From contig CAVBPX010000001.1 of assembly GCA_963597395.1 (NCBI GenBank), forward strand, positions 45,631-109,630: a DNA stretch of 64,000 nt, written 5' to 3'. Positions 1 to 8,920 of this stretch are shown here, in pieces. The notes below the pieces were generated by a model. It saw only the letters and a program-made list of their open reading frames with translations, did not search any database and had not been told where the DNA came from. Both the position numbers and the translations under genes were made by a program. Positions within the stretch are counted from its first letter, which is position 1. Each line of letters opens with the position of its first letter. Origin of the DNA: Hallerella sp963597395. GTDB lineage: Bacteria > Fibrobacterota > Fibrobacteria > Fibrobacterales > Fibrobacteraceae.

Positions 1-1710
1 TTTACCGCCGACACGCCGATTCGCGTTTCGCACCTCGGAATCGATTCCGCCATTTCGCTTGTCGATGACAGGCTTTTGGAACGCATCGGACTCTTTTACG
101 CCAAAAAGTTTGGACTTCCCTACGCGACCCGTTCAAGTTCCGAAAGTCATGTGCGGGCTTCCCGCATCCGGGAATATCTGAACCTTGTACATTTTTTGTC
201 GAACGAAAACTTTCGTCGGACGCTTGCGGCGCCTTTTGACGGGACATCGGACAAGGACCGTTATTTTCAAATGCTCCCGACGGAAGACCCGCTCCGAAAG
301 CGCTACCGACAAATGCTTTCCATGCCCAAAGGCGCGGCCCGCGAAAGCGAGGAAAATTTCCTTTCGCGGCAGATGCAACCCGGAAGAATTGATGTCAACA
401 TCATGGTGAAGCTCGACAGGCCCGGGTTTGACGACGCCAAGGAAGCGCTCCGCGGCTATGCGGAATCCGACCTTTCAAAAAATACGGCCGTCATTTTGAG
501 TGCAGGCATTAACCAGGCGCTCTTTTCCGAAATGGAAAAGTTCCCGTGCTTTTACCGCAACGCCGAAGGTTCCTTTGACAAGCGGATAGTCCTCAAGATT
601 TCGGATTTTCGCTCGGCTCAAATCCAGGGAAAGTTCCTATCGAGAAAAGGGCTTGAAGTGAGCGAATACCGCATCGAATCGGGCCTCAACTGCGGCGGAC
701 ACCTGTTTCCGTCGGACGGAGAGCTTCTCCCTTCCATCCTTTCGGAATTTTGCGAAAAAAGGGAAACACTCCGCTCGGGATTTCGAAAGGCCGTTGAAAA
801 GTACTATGCGGACCACGGTCTTGAAACGTCCCGTCTGATTCCGTTCGAGGCGAAATTTACCGTCCAGGGCGGCATCGGAAACTTCGGCGAAGCGGAGCGA
901 ATGCGAAAAATCTACGGGATGGACGGCTGCGGCATCGGATCTCCCTTTTTGCTTGTGCCCGAGGCGACGCTTGTCGATGATGCGACGCGAAAGCTTCTTG
1001 CAAAGGCGGGGATTCACGAAATTCTGATTAGCCGCGCTTCGCCGCTGGGCGTTCCGTTCAGCAATCTCAAAACGTGCGGAGCCGAGGTCGAACGCAAGGA
1101 AAACATTCGGAAGAATATTCCGGGCGCGCCTTGCGTCAAGGGATTTTTGCAAAACAACACCGAGTTTTCGGAACGCGCAATTTGTACGGCGAGCCGCGAA
1201 TACCAGCAAAAAAAGCTGCAGCAAATCGAAAATCTGCCCGTTTCGGATGCCGAAAAGGAACGTTTGCGCGAACCGGTTCTCGAAAAGACTTGCATTTGCC
1301 ACAAGCTCGGAAATTCCGCGCTGATAGCCCTCGGACTCGAAACCTCCGAAAGCGCCCCGCCTTCCATTTGCCCGGGTCCGAACCTCGCCTTTTTTAACCG
1401 GAACTTTTCCCTTGCGGAAATGGTCGATTTGATTTACGGACGGGTCGCTTCGCTTTCGACAGAAAACCGTCCGCATCTTTTTGCCCTTGAAATTCTGCTC
1501 TATGCAAAATGGTTCCGGGGCGAAGTTCTTGCGGCAAACGGAAATTTCGAAGCGACGGAACGCCTCAAAAAAATTGCCCGGAACTTGCGGTCGGGCATGG
1601 AAAAGGCACTTGAAATTTCAAACGAAAAGCCTTTCCCCGGCGAAAATTTGGAAAGCATCCGGGCCGCCGTTTCGCAGGCGACGCACGTCATCGAAAACTT
1701 TTTGGACTGA
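1..1710 (+). CDS. conserved protein of unknown function, 5'-truncated by window edge
   Basis: The reading frame is open from base 1, so the true start lies upstream; 569 residues are visible and the frame ends at TGA 1708-1710. A TTG at 76 is an internal codon, not a convincing start. The protein has Cys/Gly-rich signatures (GLNCGGH near base 690, VQGGIGNFGEAERMR near 870, GSPFLLVPEAT near 940, CICHKLGN near 1295, ICPGPNLAFF near 1370). I recognise this pattern from uncharacterised bacterial proteins of roughly 590 residues. The conserved cysteines could bind a metal or Fe-S cluster, but that is inference. No signal peptide or membrane segment is visible. It converges on nadK, separated by 20 bp holding a palindrome. 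Function unknown. Confidence 0.75.
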   Translation, partial: FTADTPIRVSHLGIDSAISLVDDRLLERIGLFYAKKFGLPYATRSSSESHVRASRIREYLNLVHFLSNENFRRTLAAPFDGTSDKDRYFQMLPTEDPLRKRYRQMLSMPKGAARESEENFLSRQMQPGRIDVNIMVKLDRPGFDDAKEALRGYAESDLSKNTAVILSAGINQALFSEMEKFPCFYRNAEGSFDKRIVLKISDFRSAQIQGKFLSRKGLEVSEYRIESGLNCGGHLFPSDGELLPSILSEFCEKRETLRSGFRKAVEKYYADHGLETSRLIPFEAKFTVQGGIGNFGEAERMRKIYGMDGCGIGSPFLLVPEATLVDDATRKLLAKAGIHEILISRASPLGVPFSNLKTCGAEVERKENIRKNIPGAPCVKGFLQNNTEFSERAICTASREYQQKKLQQIENLPVSDAEKERLREPVLEKTCICHKLGNSALIALGLETSESAPPSICPGPNLAFFNRNFSLAEMVDLIYGRVASLSTENRPHLFALEILLYAKWFRGEVLAANGNFEATERLKKIARNLRSGMEKALEISNEKPFPGENLESIRAAVSQATHVIENFLD

Positions 1711-1711
1711 A

Positions 1712-1727
1712 CCGGGAACGTTCCCGG
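1712..1727. terminator. perfect 16-bp palindrome between convergent genes
   Basis: CCGGGAACGTTCCCGG lies one base after the stop of the upstream gene and four bases before the nadK stop. It can form a hairpin on either strand, suiting a bidirectional terminator, but there is no clear T-run on either side. A close relative (GGGAACGTTTCCCGG) follows the SPOR gene at 18576-18590. Confidence 0.45.
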
Positions 1728-1730
1728 ACA

Positions 1731-2612
1731 TTACTTTTGCGCGAGCTTCGGCTTTCCCGTCCAACCGAGCTTTCCGCGCAGCGCATTCACAAAGCCCGTA
1801 TTCTTCATCCGGATAAAGGTGGTCACTTCCCGGCTCGCCGAAATCGAGACGGAATCCCCCGCCGCAAGGACATAGGTAATGCGGCCGTCAAACACGAGGT
1901 CAAGCGAAGTTTCCACCGCCGACGTGATTTTGCAGACGGACGTAGAAGGTATAATCAGCGGACGCACGGAAAGGCTGCTCGGGGCGACAGGAGTGAGCAC
2001 AAAGGCCTGCGTCGAAGGGTAGATGATGGGGCCTCCGGCGGCGAGATTGTAAGCGGTGCTTCCCGTAGGCGTCGAAACCAAAAGCGAATCCGCCCAGTAT
2101 TCCGTTAGCGGACGTCCGTTGTATTCCACGTTGACATTCACCATCCGGTCGGGAGCATGGGCGCGGACATGGACTTCGTTCAAAACCGTTTCCGCCGCGA
2201 TGACCTTTTTACCGTGATAGACCTTTGCATCGATCATCATGCGGTTTCGCGTCGTAAAGTCTCCGGTAAAAAGAGCGTTCAGGGCCTCTTCGAGATTTTC
2301 AACAGGCGTTTCGGTGAGAAATCCGACACGGCCCGCGTTGACGCCCAAAATGGGAATGTTCAGTCCCAGCGCAAGACGCGCCGAGCTTAAAAACGTTCCG
2401 TCGCCTCCGATGGCAATCAAAAGGGAGCAGTTCCGAAGCGCCCGTTCGCCTACAACGCGGATTCCCTTCGGAAGAATGTCCTTCAGCACATCGACCGCGC
2501 AAAAAGATACTTCGCGGTGCGCCTTTGCAAACCGGGAAATCACTTGCAGCGCGCGCAAAAGTTCGGGACTTTTCCCTTTGAATCCGACAATGCCGATTTT
2601 CGAAAACGTCAT
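1731..2612 (-). CDS. nadK: NAD kinase
   Basis: The enzyme phosphorylates NAD+ with ATP to NADP+ in the cytoplasm. The 293-residue length is normal for the family. The diagnostic GGDGT motif is at residues 69-73, followed by GVNAGRVGFLTE, an NEVHV motif near residue 144, and the Gly-rich STPTGSTAYNLAAGGP segment near 180 that contacts NAD. The ATG overlaps the stop of the upstream aroA-like gene by four bases (ATGA), so it is the last gene of a minus-strand operon aroQ-tyrA-aroA-like-nadK and is probably translationally coupled. NADPH demand of the shikimate pathway may explain the grouping, but that is inference. Confidence 0.95.
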   Translation of the reverse strand: MTFSKIGIVGFKGKSPELLRALQVISRFAKAHREVSFCAVDVLKDILPKGIRVVGERALRNCSLLIAIGGDGTFLSSARLALGLNIPILGVNAGRVGFLTETPVENLEEALNALFTGDFTTRNRMMIDAKVYHGKKVIAAETVLNEVHVRAHAPDRMVNVNVEYNGRPLTEYWADSLLVSTPTGSTAYNLAAGGPIIYPSTQAFVLTPVAPSSLSVRPLIIPSTSVCKITSAVETSLDLVFDGRITYVLAAGDSVSISASREVTTFIRMKNTGFVNALRGKLGWTGKPKLAQK

Positions 2613-3943
2613 AACCTTGCCATCTCTTTTAATTTATCTGCAATTCCCGGAAAGACGCCGTCGATGTTTCCCGCGTTTTCTATGACGGTTTCGCCCTGCG
2701 AAAAGAGGGACGCCACGGTAAACATCAGCCCAAGAACCGGGTCGTTTGCGGCGTCAAAGGTTCCCGCATCGAGTTCTTCGCGTCCGCGGATGACGAGACC
2801 TTCTTCATAGACGCCGATTTGCGCACCGGTCTGTTTTAGGTTTTGAGCGATTCTTTCACAGCGCGGAAGAAGCTCTGCGGAAAGGCTGTCCGGGATGCGG
2901 AGAATGCTCTCGCCCTCGGCCGTCGAAGCTGCCAGTGCAAGAAACGGATATTCTTCGAGGCACGTGCAAAGAATATCTTCGGCGAGGCGTCTCGACGAGA
3001 GCCTTTTTTCATAGACGGATGTAACGTCCGCGTAGGCGCTTCCAAAACGCTCGTGCCGCGTTCCCTGGTCAATATGGGCGCCCATCCGCTTTAGCGCGGA
3101 AAAGGCTCCGGCCCGGTCCGCCGAAACAAGGACATTTTTTACCGTAATCTTTTTGCCCTGAAACACCGGAGAAAGGACAGAAAGGGCGACAAGCGCGCAC
3201 GCTTCCGTCGGGTCGCCCGGTACAAAGTAATCGCGGCTCGTCAAAATTCTGGTTTCGGAAATGGAGGTTTTGGTGCGGCGCTCCGTCCTGATGCCGCGGG
3301 CCTTCGCCATGCGGCGTTCCAGTTCGCTCATTTCCTGCATTCCCGTCGTCTGCACGTCGATGTTTGCGCCGAAATAGGCGAGCATTTCAATAAATTCCGA
3401 GCGCACCGGCGACCTTTCCTCGCACTCGACATTTTTTCCGCACACGAGAGCGTTCAAAAAGACGGCATTCTTCGCCAGGTAAAAAACGCAGCCTTCCTTC
3501 GTTTCGCGAAGACGCGGCAAAACGCGCTCAAAATGGAACCGAATCGTGCATTCGGAATCATTTCCCTCTTCGCTTTCAAGCACCGCTCCGAAAACTTCCG
3601 ACAGGAATTTTTTGGCAAAGGCGACCGACGCAGTGGAACCTGTCGCCGTGTAAATCGTTTCTTCGTCCCGGGACGCGAGCGCAAGCAAAAGCGAAATGGC
3701 GTTTTCGCTTTCCGGAATTCGCAAAAGCGTTGGAATCCGATACGAAAATCCCGTTCCGGACAAAATCGTGTTGGAACCCTTTTCCTCGACGACAAGACCG
3801 AATTCGGAAAGAATTTCGGCAAAGGCGCGAGTCCGCTCCGTCATCGTAAAATCGTCGAGCGTCGTCCGCCCGTTGACGAGAAGGCCTAGTGCGAGGACGT
3901 CCTCGGAAAGTTCTCGGTCCGGATTCAACACAAATTCATTCAT
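2609..3943 (-). CDS. EPSP synthase (AroA)-like protein, catalytic residues not conserved
   Basis: The 444-residue product keeps the EPSP-synthase outline: an N-terminal segment ending LSEFGLVVEEKG, the VPGDPTEACALVALSVL segment equivalent to the VPGD-SSAAFF region, FLALAASTAEG and a C-terminal half-barrel. Aligned by eye, the key residues are changed: the N-terminal Lys-Ser pair is absent (DRELSEDV), GNAGT is missing, the general-base Asp of DEIPxLA is Glu (EEYPFLA), KESDRI reads PRCERI, and the NDHRM motif reads NDPVLG. The true enzyme makes 5-enolpyruvylshikimate-3-phosphate from shikimate-3-phosphate and PEP; this one may be inactive, use another substrate, or be a highly divergent but active form. 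It overlaps tyrA by one base (TGATG) and nadK by four, so it sits in an aromatic amino-acid operon. Confidence 0.75.
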   Translation of the reverse strand: MNEFVLNPDRELSEDVLALGLLVNGRTTLDDFTMTERTRAFAEILSEFGLVVEEKGSNTILSGTGFSYRIPTLLRIPESENAISLLLALASRDEETIYTATGSTASVAFAKKFLSEVFGAVLESEEGNDSECTIRFHFERVLPRLRETKEGCVFYLAKNAVFLNALVCGKNVECEERSPVRSEFIEMLAYFGANIDVQTTGMQEMSELERRMAKARGIRTERRTKTSISETRILTSRDYFVPGDPTEACALVALSVLSPVFQGKKITVKNVLVSADRAGAFSALKRMGAHIDQGTRHERFGSAYADVTSVYEKRLSSRRLAEDILCTCLEEYPFLALAASTAEGESILRIPDSLSAELLPRCERIAQNLKQTGAQIGVYEEGLVIRGREELDAGTFDAANDPVLGLMFTVASLFSQGETVIENAGNIDGVFPGIADKLKEMARL

Positions 3944-5055
3944 CAGCGTTCCAGCACTTCAAATCCGAGTTTTCGTAAAAGTTCCCGAGCGGCATTTGCC
4001 TGGAGTTCCGTCTTGAACGCGATAAGGAGCGTTCCCGCCACGTTTTCGCGAACCTTCATCAGTTCAACGTCACGGACGTTTATACCGGCGCGGGCAAGAG
4101 GTTCGAGCACCGAAATGAGCGCGCCCGGTTCGTCCTTAAGCTGCACGGTCAGCTGGAAAAAGCTGTTCCCGACATTTTTTCCCGGTGCAAAAAGGGAGGC
4201 CCGGCCCTCGTTTCCGCGCGTAAAAATCCGGTGGAGAGTTTCTTCGTCCGCAGGGATTTTTTCAATCGCTTCGCGCGTTTTCGAAAGCCCTTCGATGTAT
4301 TCGTCCAGGGCGCGGAGAATTTCCGTCTTGTTGGTTTCGGCAATATCCTTCCACATGGCCCAGCTCGAAGCGGCGATTCGCGTCATATCGCGAAACGCGC
4401 GGCCCGCAAAATGCTGATAGCCGTTGTCGCAAAGCCTCGAAGGAATGTTCGCGGCGAGGCTCGAACTTGCCATTTGCGGCATGTGACTTACCCAGGCGAC
4501 CGTCTGGTCGTGATGTTCCGGCGGAAAGACGACCTGCGTCGCACCGACAAATTCGATGATTTCGGAAAGTTCCCGGTAGGATTCTTCAGAAGTCCCGGGC
4601 GGCGGACAGACGAACCAATAGGCGTTATCGAAAAGGGACGGGTCGTTGTATTCGAGGGAATGCTTTTCCGACCCCGCCATCGGATGCCCGCCGACAAAGC
4701 GGAACGGAGCCTTGAGCCGCGCACCGGCCTTGCAAATTTCGCCCTTGGTGCTGCCTATGTCCGAAACGAGAATCGGACGGGAAGGCTCGTAGTGCGAAAG
4801 CTTTTCGAGCATCGAAAGGATGCCGAAAATAGGCGTGCACAATAAAATCACGTCCGAACCTTCCACCCAAGATTCGAGGTCGTCATAGCCGAACGTTTCG
4901 TCAGCCAGTTTGAGTTCCTTCGCCCGCAAAAGGGTCTTCGGGGAGCTGACCGCCCGAATAATGACATCGGAAGAAGCCTGCTTAAAGGCGGCGGCCACGG
5001 AACTCGCCAAAAGCCCGAACCCGACAAAGGTGATGCGCTTAAAGGAAAACTTCAT
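3943..5055 (-). CDS. tyrA: prephenate dehydrogenase with C-terminal ACT domain
   Basis: It oxidatively decarboxylates prephenate to 4-hydroxyphenylpyruvate with NAD(P), for tyrosine synthesis. The start is the ATG at 5055, which overlaps the aroQ stop (ATGA); the frame is open further upstream but that part is aroQ antisense-frame noise. A Rossmann motif FVGFGLLASS is at residues 9-18, DIGSTKG and GGHPMAGSE near residues 95-125 are typical TyrA signatures, and EHHDQTVAWVSHMPQ carries the family His. Residues about 290-370 form an ACT domain (LKDEPGALISVLEPLARAGI), which in many TyrA proteins mediates tyrosine feedback. Length is 370 residues. The split arrangement with a separate chorismate mutase next door is functionally coherent. 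Confidence 0.93.
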   Translation of the reverse strand: MKFSFKRITFVGFGLLASSVAAAFKQASSDVIIRAVSSPKTLLRAKELKLADETFGYDDLESWVEGSDVILLCTPIFGILSMLEKLSHYEPSRPILVSDIGSTKGEICKAGARLKAPFRFVGGHPMAGSEKHSLEYNDPSLFDNAYWFVCPPPGTSEESYRELSEIIEFVGATQVVFPPEHHDQTVAWVSHMPQMASSSLAANIPSRLCDNGYQHFAGRAFRDMTRIAASSWAMWKDIAETNKTEILRALDEYIEGLSKTREAIEKIPADEETLHRIFTRGNEGRASLFAPGKNVGNSFFQLTVQLKDEPGALISVLEPLARAGINVRDVELMKVRENVAGTLLIAFKTELQANAARELLRKLGFEVLER

Positions 5056-5315
5056 TTTTCCACCTGCCGGGTTTCCGTCATGATGGCCTGGAAAATGCGC
5101 TTCATCGCTTCCGGGGAAAGCGGGCCGTTCTGGGCCTTCGCCTTGGACGCGACCCGTTCGAGAATTTCCTTTTCGCGCGAAGCGTCCAAAACGGGCATTC
5201 CGCATTCCTTCTTGATTTTTCCGATTTCGACCGCGTATTCCGCGCGCTTGTTCAACAGCTCGATAATCACATTTTCGAGTTCGTCGATTCTCGTTCTCCA
5301 GTTCGCAATATCCAT
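5052..5315 (-). CDS. aroQ: chorismate mutase, AroQ type
   Basis: This small helical enzyme converts chorismate to prephenate, the substrate of the next gene, tyrA. The segment WRTRIDELENVIIELL-NKRAEYAVEIGKIKK is a typical AroQ helix 1 with the active-site Arg and Lys positions. I chose the ATG at 5315 (87 residues, beginning MDIANW) because family members start about there and a TACTTTTC element, one mismatch from TAnnTTTG, ends six bases before it. An in-frame ATG at 5354 would add 13 residues, but lies only 17 bases from the divergent mnmA start. The gene opens a minus-strand operon with tyrA, an aroA-like gene and nadK. Confidence 0.9.
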   Translation of the reverse strand: MDIANWRTRIDELENVIIELLNKRAEYAVEIGKIKKECGMPVLDASREKEILERVASKAKAQNGPLSPEAMKRIFQAIMTETRQVEK

Positions 5316-5358
5316 ATTCGGAAAAGTAGCAAGTTTTTGAATTTTGTTTTGCATTTCC

Positions 5359-5366
5359 TATATTTG
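5359..5366 (+). promoter_or_regulatory. TAnnTTTG promoter-like motif for mnmA
   Basis: TATATTTG ends five bases before the mnmA ATG. A TTTG at 5336-5339 lies exactly 19 bases upstream of the motif, matching the -33/-7 spacing known for Bacteroidetes promoters. If this is the promoter, the transcript begins almost at the start codon, although GGAGG at 5366-5370 could also act as a Shine-Dalgarno in a longer transcript. Confidence 0.55.
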
Positions 5367-5371
5367 GAGGC

Positions 5372-6460
5372 ATGAAAATCGCAGTCGGACTTTCCGGCGG
5401 AGTCGATTCGACGATGGCCGCCTATCTCCTGAAAAAGCAAGGACACGAAGTCGTGGGTATAACGATGAGCCTCTGGGACGGCTCCATTCCGATTCCCGAC
5501 CGCGGACAAAGCGGCTGCTTCGGCCCCGGGGAAGTCCGGGAACTCGCCGAAACGGAACGCGTCGCAAAGCGTCTCGGCATCGACTACGAAGTGATTCCGC
5601 TCGCGGAACAATACAAAAAGAATGTTCTGGACTATTTCCGCGCCGAATACAAGGCGGGACGCACCCCGAATCCTTGCGTCAAATGCAATCAAAAAATGAA
5701 ATTCGGATTTTTGATCGACTGCGCCCACAAGCTTCTCGATTTTGACGTCTTTGCCACGGGCCACTATGCGCGGGTTTCCGAAAACGGAAAACTTCTCCGC
5801 CGGGCGCTCGATCTATCCAAGGACCAAACGTATTTTCTCTCGCGCCTTTCGCCCGCCCAGCTTTCCCGCGTCGTCTTTCCGCTCGGAGAGCTCACCAAGC
5901 GCGAAGTCAAGGCCCTGGCCGCGGAATCCGGTTTTGAGGACCTTGCCAAAAAGCCCGAAAGCCAGGACTTTATCGAATGCGAAGACTACTCCGTTCTCTT
6001 CGACAAGGACGACATCAGGCCCGGAGACTTTGTCGATACAAGCGGAAACGTTCTCGGAACGCACAACGGAATTGTCTATTACACAATCGGACAGCGCAAG
6101 GGGCTCGGCATCGGCGGGCTCAAGGAACCGCTTTTTGTCGTGAGGCTCGACCCGCACAAAAATCAGGTGATTCTCGGAACGAAGGACGAACTTTTTGCCA
6201 AGGCACTGACCGCGCGGGACATCAACCGACTGCTTCTCGAAGAATCCGAAACGGAAGGCTTTGCGCTTGCCAAAATCCGCCACGGAAAAAACCTCGTACC
6301 GGCCCGTTTTAAAATCGAAGGGGAAACTCTTTACGTCTCGTTCGAGGAACCGCAAATGTCCATTACGCCGGGGCAGGTCGTGACGCTTTACCGCGACGAA
6401 GCCGTCCTCGCAAGCGCCATCATCGAAAGCGCCGTTCAAACGGAAAAAGGAGCCTTATGA
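5372..6460 (+). CDS. mnmA: tRNA-specific 2-thiouridylase MnmA
   Basis: It adds sulfur to U34 of Lys, Glu and Gln tRNAs in an ATP-dependent reaction. The PP-loop SGGVDS is at residues 8-13, and the protein has the expected length (362). TPNPCVKCN gives a CxxC (C102, C105) and a third cysteine lies at C203 in SQDFIEC. E. coli MnmA instead has a DxxC plus C; the CxxC-plus-Cys pattern seen here resembles sulfur transferases that hold a [4Fe-4S] cluster, so cluster use is plausible but inferred. The C-terminal domain contains the YYTIGQRKGLGIGG loop. The stop overlaps the dapF start (ATGA), indicating co-transcription. Confidence 0.95.
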   Translation: MKIAVGLSGGVDSTMAAYLLKKQGHEVVGITMSLWDGSIPIPDRGQSGCFGPGEVRELAETERVAKRLGIDYEVIPLAEQYKKNVLDYFRAEYKAGRTPNPCVKCNQKMKFGFLIDCAHKLLDFDVFATGHYARVSENGKLLRRALDLSKDQTYFLSRLSPAQLSRVVFPLGELTKREVKALAAESGFEDLAKKPESQDFIECEDYSVLFDKDDIRPGDFVDTSGNVLGTHNGIVYYTIGQRKGLGIGGLKEPLFVVRLDPHKNQVILGTKDELFAKALTARDINRLLLEESETEGFALAKIRHGKNLVPARFKIEGETLYVSFEEPQMSITPGQVVTLYRDEAVLASAIIESAVQTEKGAL

Positions 6461-7275
6461 TTTCCTTTACAAAAATGCAGGGAGCCGGAAACGACTACAT
6501 CTACGTGGACAACCGCGAAAACATCGTAAAAGATCCGGCCGCGCTTTCAAGGAAAATTTCCGACAGGCATTTTGGGGTGGGCTCGGACGGACTGGTTCTC
6601 ATCTGCAAATCCGAAACGGCGGACGTTCGCATGCGGATGTTCAACCCGGACGGAAGCGAATCGGAAATGTGCGGAAACGCGAGCCGCTGCGTGGCGCGCT
6701 ACGCCTGGGAGCGGTTCTTCAAAAAGTCCCGGGACGAATTCGACCTCGAAACGGGCGCAGGAATCAAGCACGTCGTCATCCACAAAAAAGGCGAGAACTT
6801 TCTTTCCGCGACAATCGACATGGGAGAACCTATCCTCGACCCGAAACAAATTCCGGTTTGCGGCGAAACGAACCGCATTTCGCTCGACGGCCGGGACTTC
6901 ACATGCGTCTCGATGGGAAATCCCCACGCCGTCACCTTCGTCGAAAGCGTCAAAACGGCACCGGTCCACACCAAAGGACCCGCCTACGAAACAAGCCCCG
7001 TCTTTCCGCGGAAGGCGAACATCGAATTTGTCGAGGTCCTTTCCAAAAGGCACGCAAAAATGCGGGTCTGGGAACGCGGCACCGGTGAAACGCTCGCCTG
7101 CGGAACGGGCTCCTGCGCAACGCTCGTCGCATGCGTCCTGTGCGGAAAAACGGACCGGGAAATCGACCTCGAACTTTTGGGCGGAACGCTCCACCTCGAA
7201 TGGAGAGCGGACAATTCCCACGTGATGATGACGGGCCCCGCGGAATTCGTGTTCGAGGGAACATTTGAGGAATAG
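6457..7275 (+). CDS. dapF: diaminopimelate epimerase
   Basis: This enzyme interconverts LL- and meso-diaminopimelate for lysine and peptidoglycan synthesis. The two catalytic cysteines are visible, C72 in MCGNASRC and C215 in LACGTGSC, as are the N-terminal KMQGAGNDYIYVDN and the FGVGSDGL loop. The 272-residue length is normal. The ATG overlaps the mnmA stop by four bases, so the two genes form an operon. The grouping has no obvious metabolic logic beyond housekeeping. Confidence 0.95.
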   Translation: MISFTKMQGAGNDYIYVDNRENIVKDPAALSRKISDRHFGVGSDGLVLICKSETADVRMRMFNPDGSESEMCGNASRCVARYAWERFFKKSRDEFDLETGAGIKHVVIHKKGENFLSATIDMGEPILDPKQIPVCGETNRISLDGRDFTCVSMGNPHAVTFVESVKTAPVHTKGPAYETSPVFPRKANIEFVEVLSKRHAKMRVWERGTGETLACGTGSCATLVACVLCGKTDREIDLELLGGTLHLEWRADNSHVMMTGPAEFVFEGTFEE

Positions 7276-7300
7276 GACCTTTCGGCCGGCAAATCTTATC

Positions 7301-7308
7301 TAAATTTG
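7301..7308 (+). promoter_or_regulatory. TAnnTTTG promoter-like motif upstream of the CstA gene
   Basis: TAAATTTG lies 57 bases before the chosen ATG of the carbon-starvation transporter, just after the dapF stop. This would give a leader of about 50 nt rather than a leaderless transcript. Confidence 0.45.
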
Positions 7309-7365
7309 GGACGCGTTTCGAAAAGCGTGTCTTTTCGGGATGCCAAAATCGGACAGGTAAACAAT

Positions 7366-8898
7366 ATGATTACTTTCCTCATCGGCATCGCCATCCTCGT
7401 CGGCGGCTACTTCACCTACGGAAAATTCGTCGAAAGGGAATTCGGGCCCGACAACCGGAAAACGCCCGCCCTCGAAAATCCGGACGGAGTCGATCGGCTG
7501 GTCCTTCCCCACTGGAAAAACGCCCTCATCCAGCTTTTGAACATTGCGGGCATCGGACCCGTCATCGGCGTCATTCTCGGCATCAAGTTCGGAGCGATAG
7601 TCTTTATTCTGCTTCCTATCGGAAACGTCATCGGCGGCGCGGTCCACGACTACTTTTCCGGTATGATCAGCATGCGGAACAACGGAGTCAACGTTCCGAC
7701 GCTCGCCCGGAAATTTTTGGGCAAGGGCCCGTCCAAGGTGGTGATGCTCCTCATCTCGGTCGCACTCGTTCTCGTCGGAGCCGTTTTTACAAACACGCCG
7801 GCGGCCCTTATCAACACGCCCGTTCTCGTCGGAAGCGCCGTTTCACCGACCCTTTTCTGGGTAGCGGTGGCCGTCATTTTTGCCTATTACTTTGCAAGCA
7901 CCTTCTTTCCCATCAATAAAATCATCGGACGCATCTACCCCGTTTTCGGAGCGCTCCTTATCCTCTCTTCCGTCGCAATTCTCATCGGGATTTTCCCGTT
8001 CCTCGGAACGCTCGACAACATCTGCCTTTCGGACCTTGCAAGCAACTTTACAAGACATCCGAGCCACCAGCCGATAATTCCCATGCTGTTCGTCACCATC
8101 GCATGCGGCATCATCAGCGGCTTTCACAGCACACAGAGCCCGCTTGTCGCCCGCACCGAAAAGACGGAATTTTCCGGACGCCAGACCTTTTACGGCATGA
8201 TGATAGTCGAAGGCCTCATCGGCATGATCTGGGCCGCGGGCGGCATGTTCATCTACAAGCAGATGCCCGAACTTCTCGTCGGCGCGAGCGGTATCAAGAT
8301 TCTGAGCGAACTCGTCACAACGGTCATTCCGTTCTCGGCCGTTTCCGTCATCGTCGTCATCGGGGTCATCATCCTCGCCATCACAAGCGGCGACACTTCC
8401 CTGCGGAGCCTTCGCCTCACCCTTGCGGAGCTCTTCGGGCTCGATCAGACGAGCGCCAAAAACCGTCTGCTGCTGACGGTACCCATCTTCGCGATTTGCG
8501 CCCTGATTATTTTCTGGAGCAATCTCAACCCCGACGGGTTTAACATCCTCTGGAACTATTTCAGCTGGTCAAATCAGCTGATGGCGGTCTGCAGCCTGTG
8601 CATCACGGTCGTCTATCTGCGTGCCAAAAGAAAACGATTCTGGATAGCGCTCACCCCATGCCTCTTTATGGCGTTCATCGTCTCGGACTATATTCTTTGG
8701 GTAAGCCCCGAAAACCTCAAGGGCGCGCCTCTCGGATTCGGTCTCGACTATAAGACCGCCCTGGTCCTCGCCATCGAAAACGCCCTACTCCTCGGAATTT
8801 TCCTTTGCTCCCGAGGAAAAGCCCTGTCGCACGACAAGAACTTTGATCCCGACCATTGGGAGGAATCCCGCGACATGAGAAGACACGAGCACGAGTGA
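7366..8898 (+). CDS. CstA-family carbon starvation / pyruvate transporter
   Basis: The product is a polytopic inner-membrane protein of 510 residues; CstA family members import pyruvate or peptides. I set the start at the ATG at 7366, where the first hydrophobic helix begins (MITFLIGIAILVGGYF); an upstream in-frame start near 7306 would add 20 polar residues. The family signature SGFHSTQSPLVAR lies near residue 249, and the conserved region IGPVIGVILGIKFG near residue 66. The C-terminus is charged and cytoplasmic (DHWEESRDMRRHEHE). A strong terminator follows at 8921-8950, so the transcription unit ends here. Confidence 0.9.
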   Translation: MITFLIGIAILVGGYFTYGKFVEREFGPDNRKTPALENPDGVDRLVLPHWKNALIQLLNIAGIGPVIGVILGIKFGAIVFILLPIGNVIGGAVHDYFSGMISMRNNGVNVPTLARKFLGKGPSKVVMLLISVALVLVGAVFTNTPAALINTPVLVGSAVSPTLFWVAVAVIFAYYFASTFFPINKIIGRIYPVFGALLILSSVAILIGIFPFLGTLDNICLSDLASNFTRHPSHQPIIPMLFVTIACGIISGFHSTQSPLVARTEKTEFSGRQTFYGMMIVEGLIGMIWAAGGMFIYKQMPELLVGASGIKILSELVTTVIPFSAVSVIVVIGVIILAITSGDTSLRSLRLTLAELFGLDQTSAKNRLLLTVPIFAICALIIFWSNLNPDGFNILWNYFSWSNQLMAVCSLCITVVYLRAKRKRFWIALTPCLFMAFIVSDYILWVSPENLKGAPLGFGLDYKTALVLAIENALLLGIFLCSRGKALSHDKNFDPDHWEESRDMRRHEHE

Positions 8899-8920
8899 TC
8901 CGGCTCACAAAAACTTCAAG

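Noticed and set aside
637..1476. Minus-strand frame of about 280 codons opposite the first gene
   Set aside because: Antisense shadow; composition is Arg/Phe-rich without any motif.
3943..5373. Extended 476-codon form of tyrA
   Set aside because: The first 106 codons lie over aroQ in another frame and have no TyrA homology; the ATGA overlap at 5055 marks the real start.
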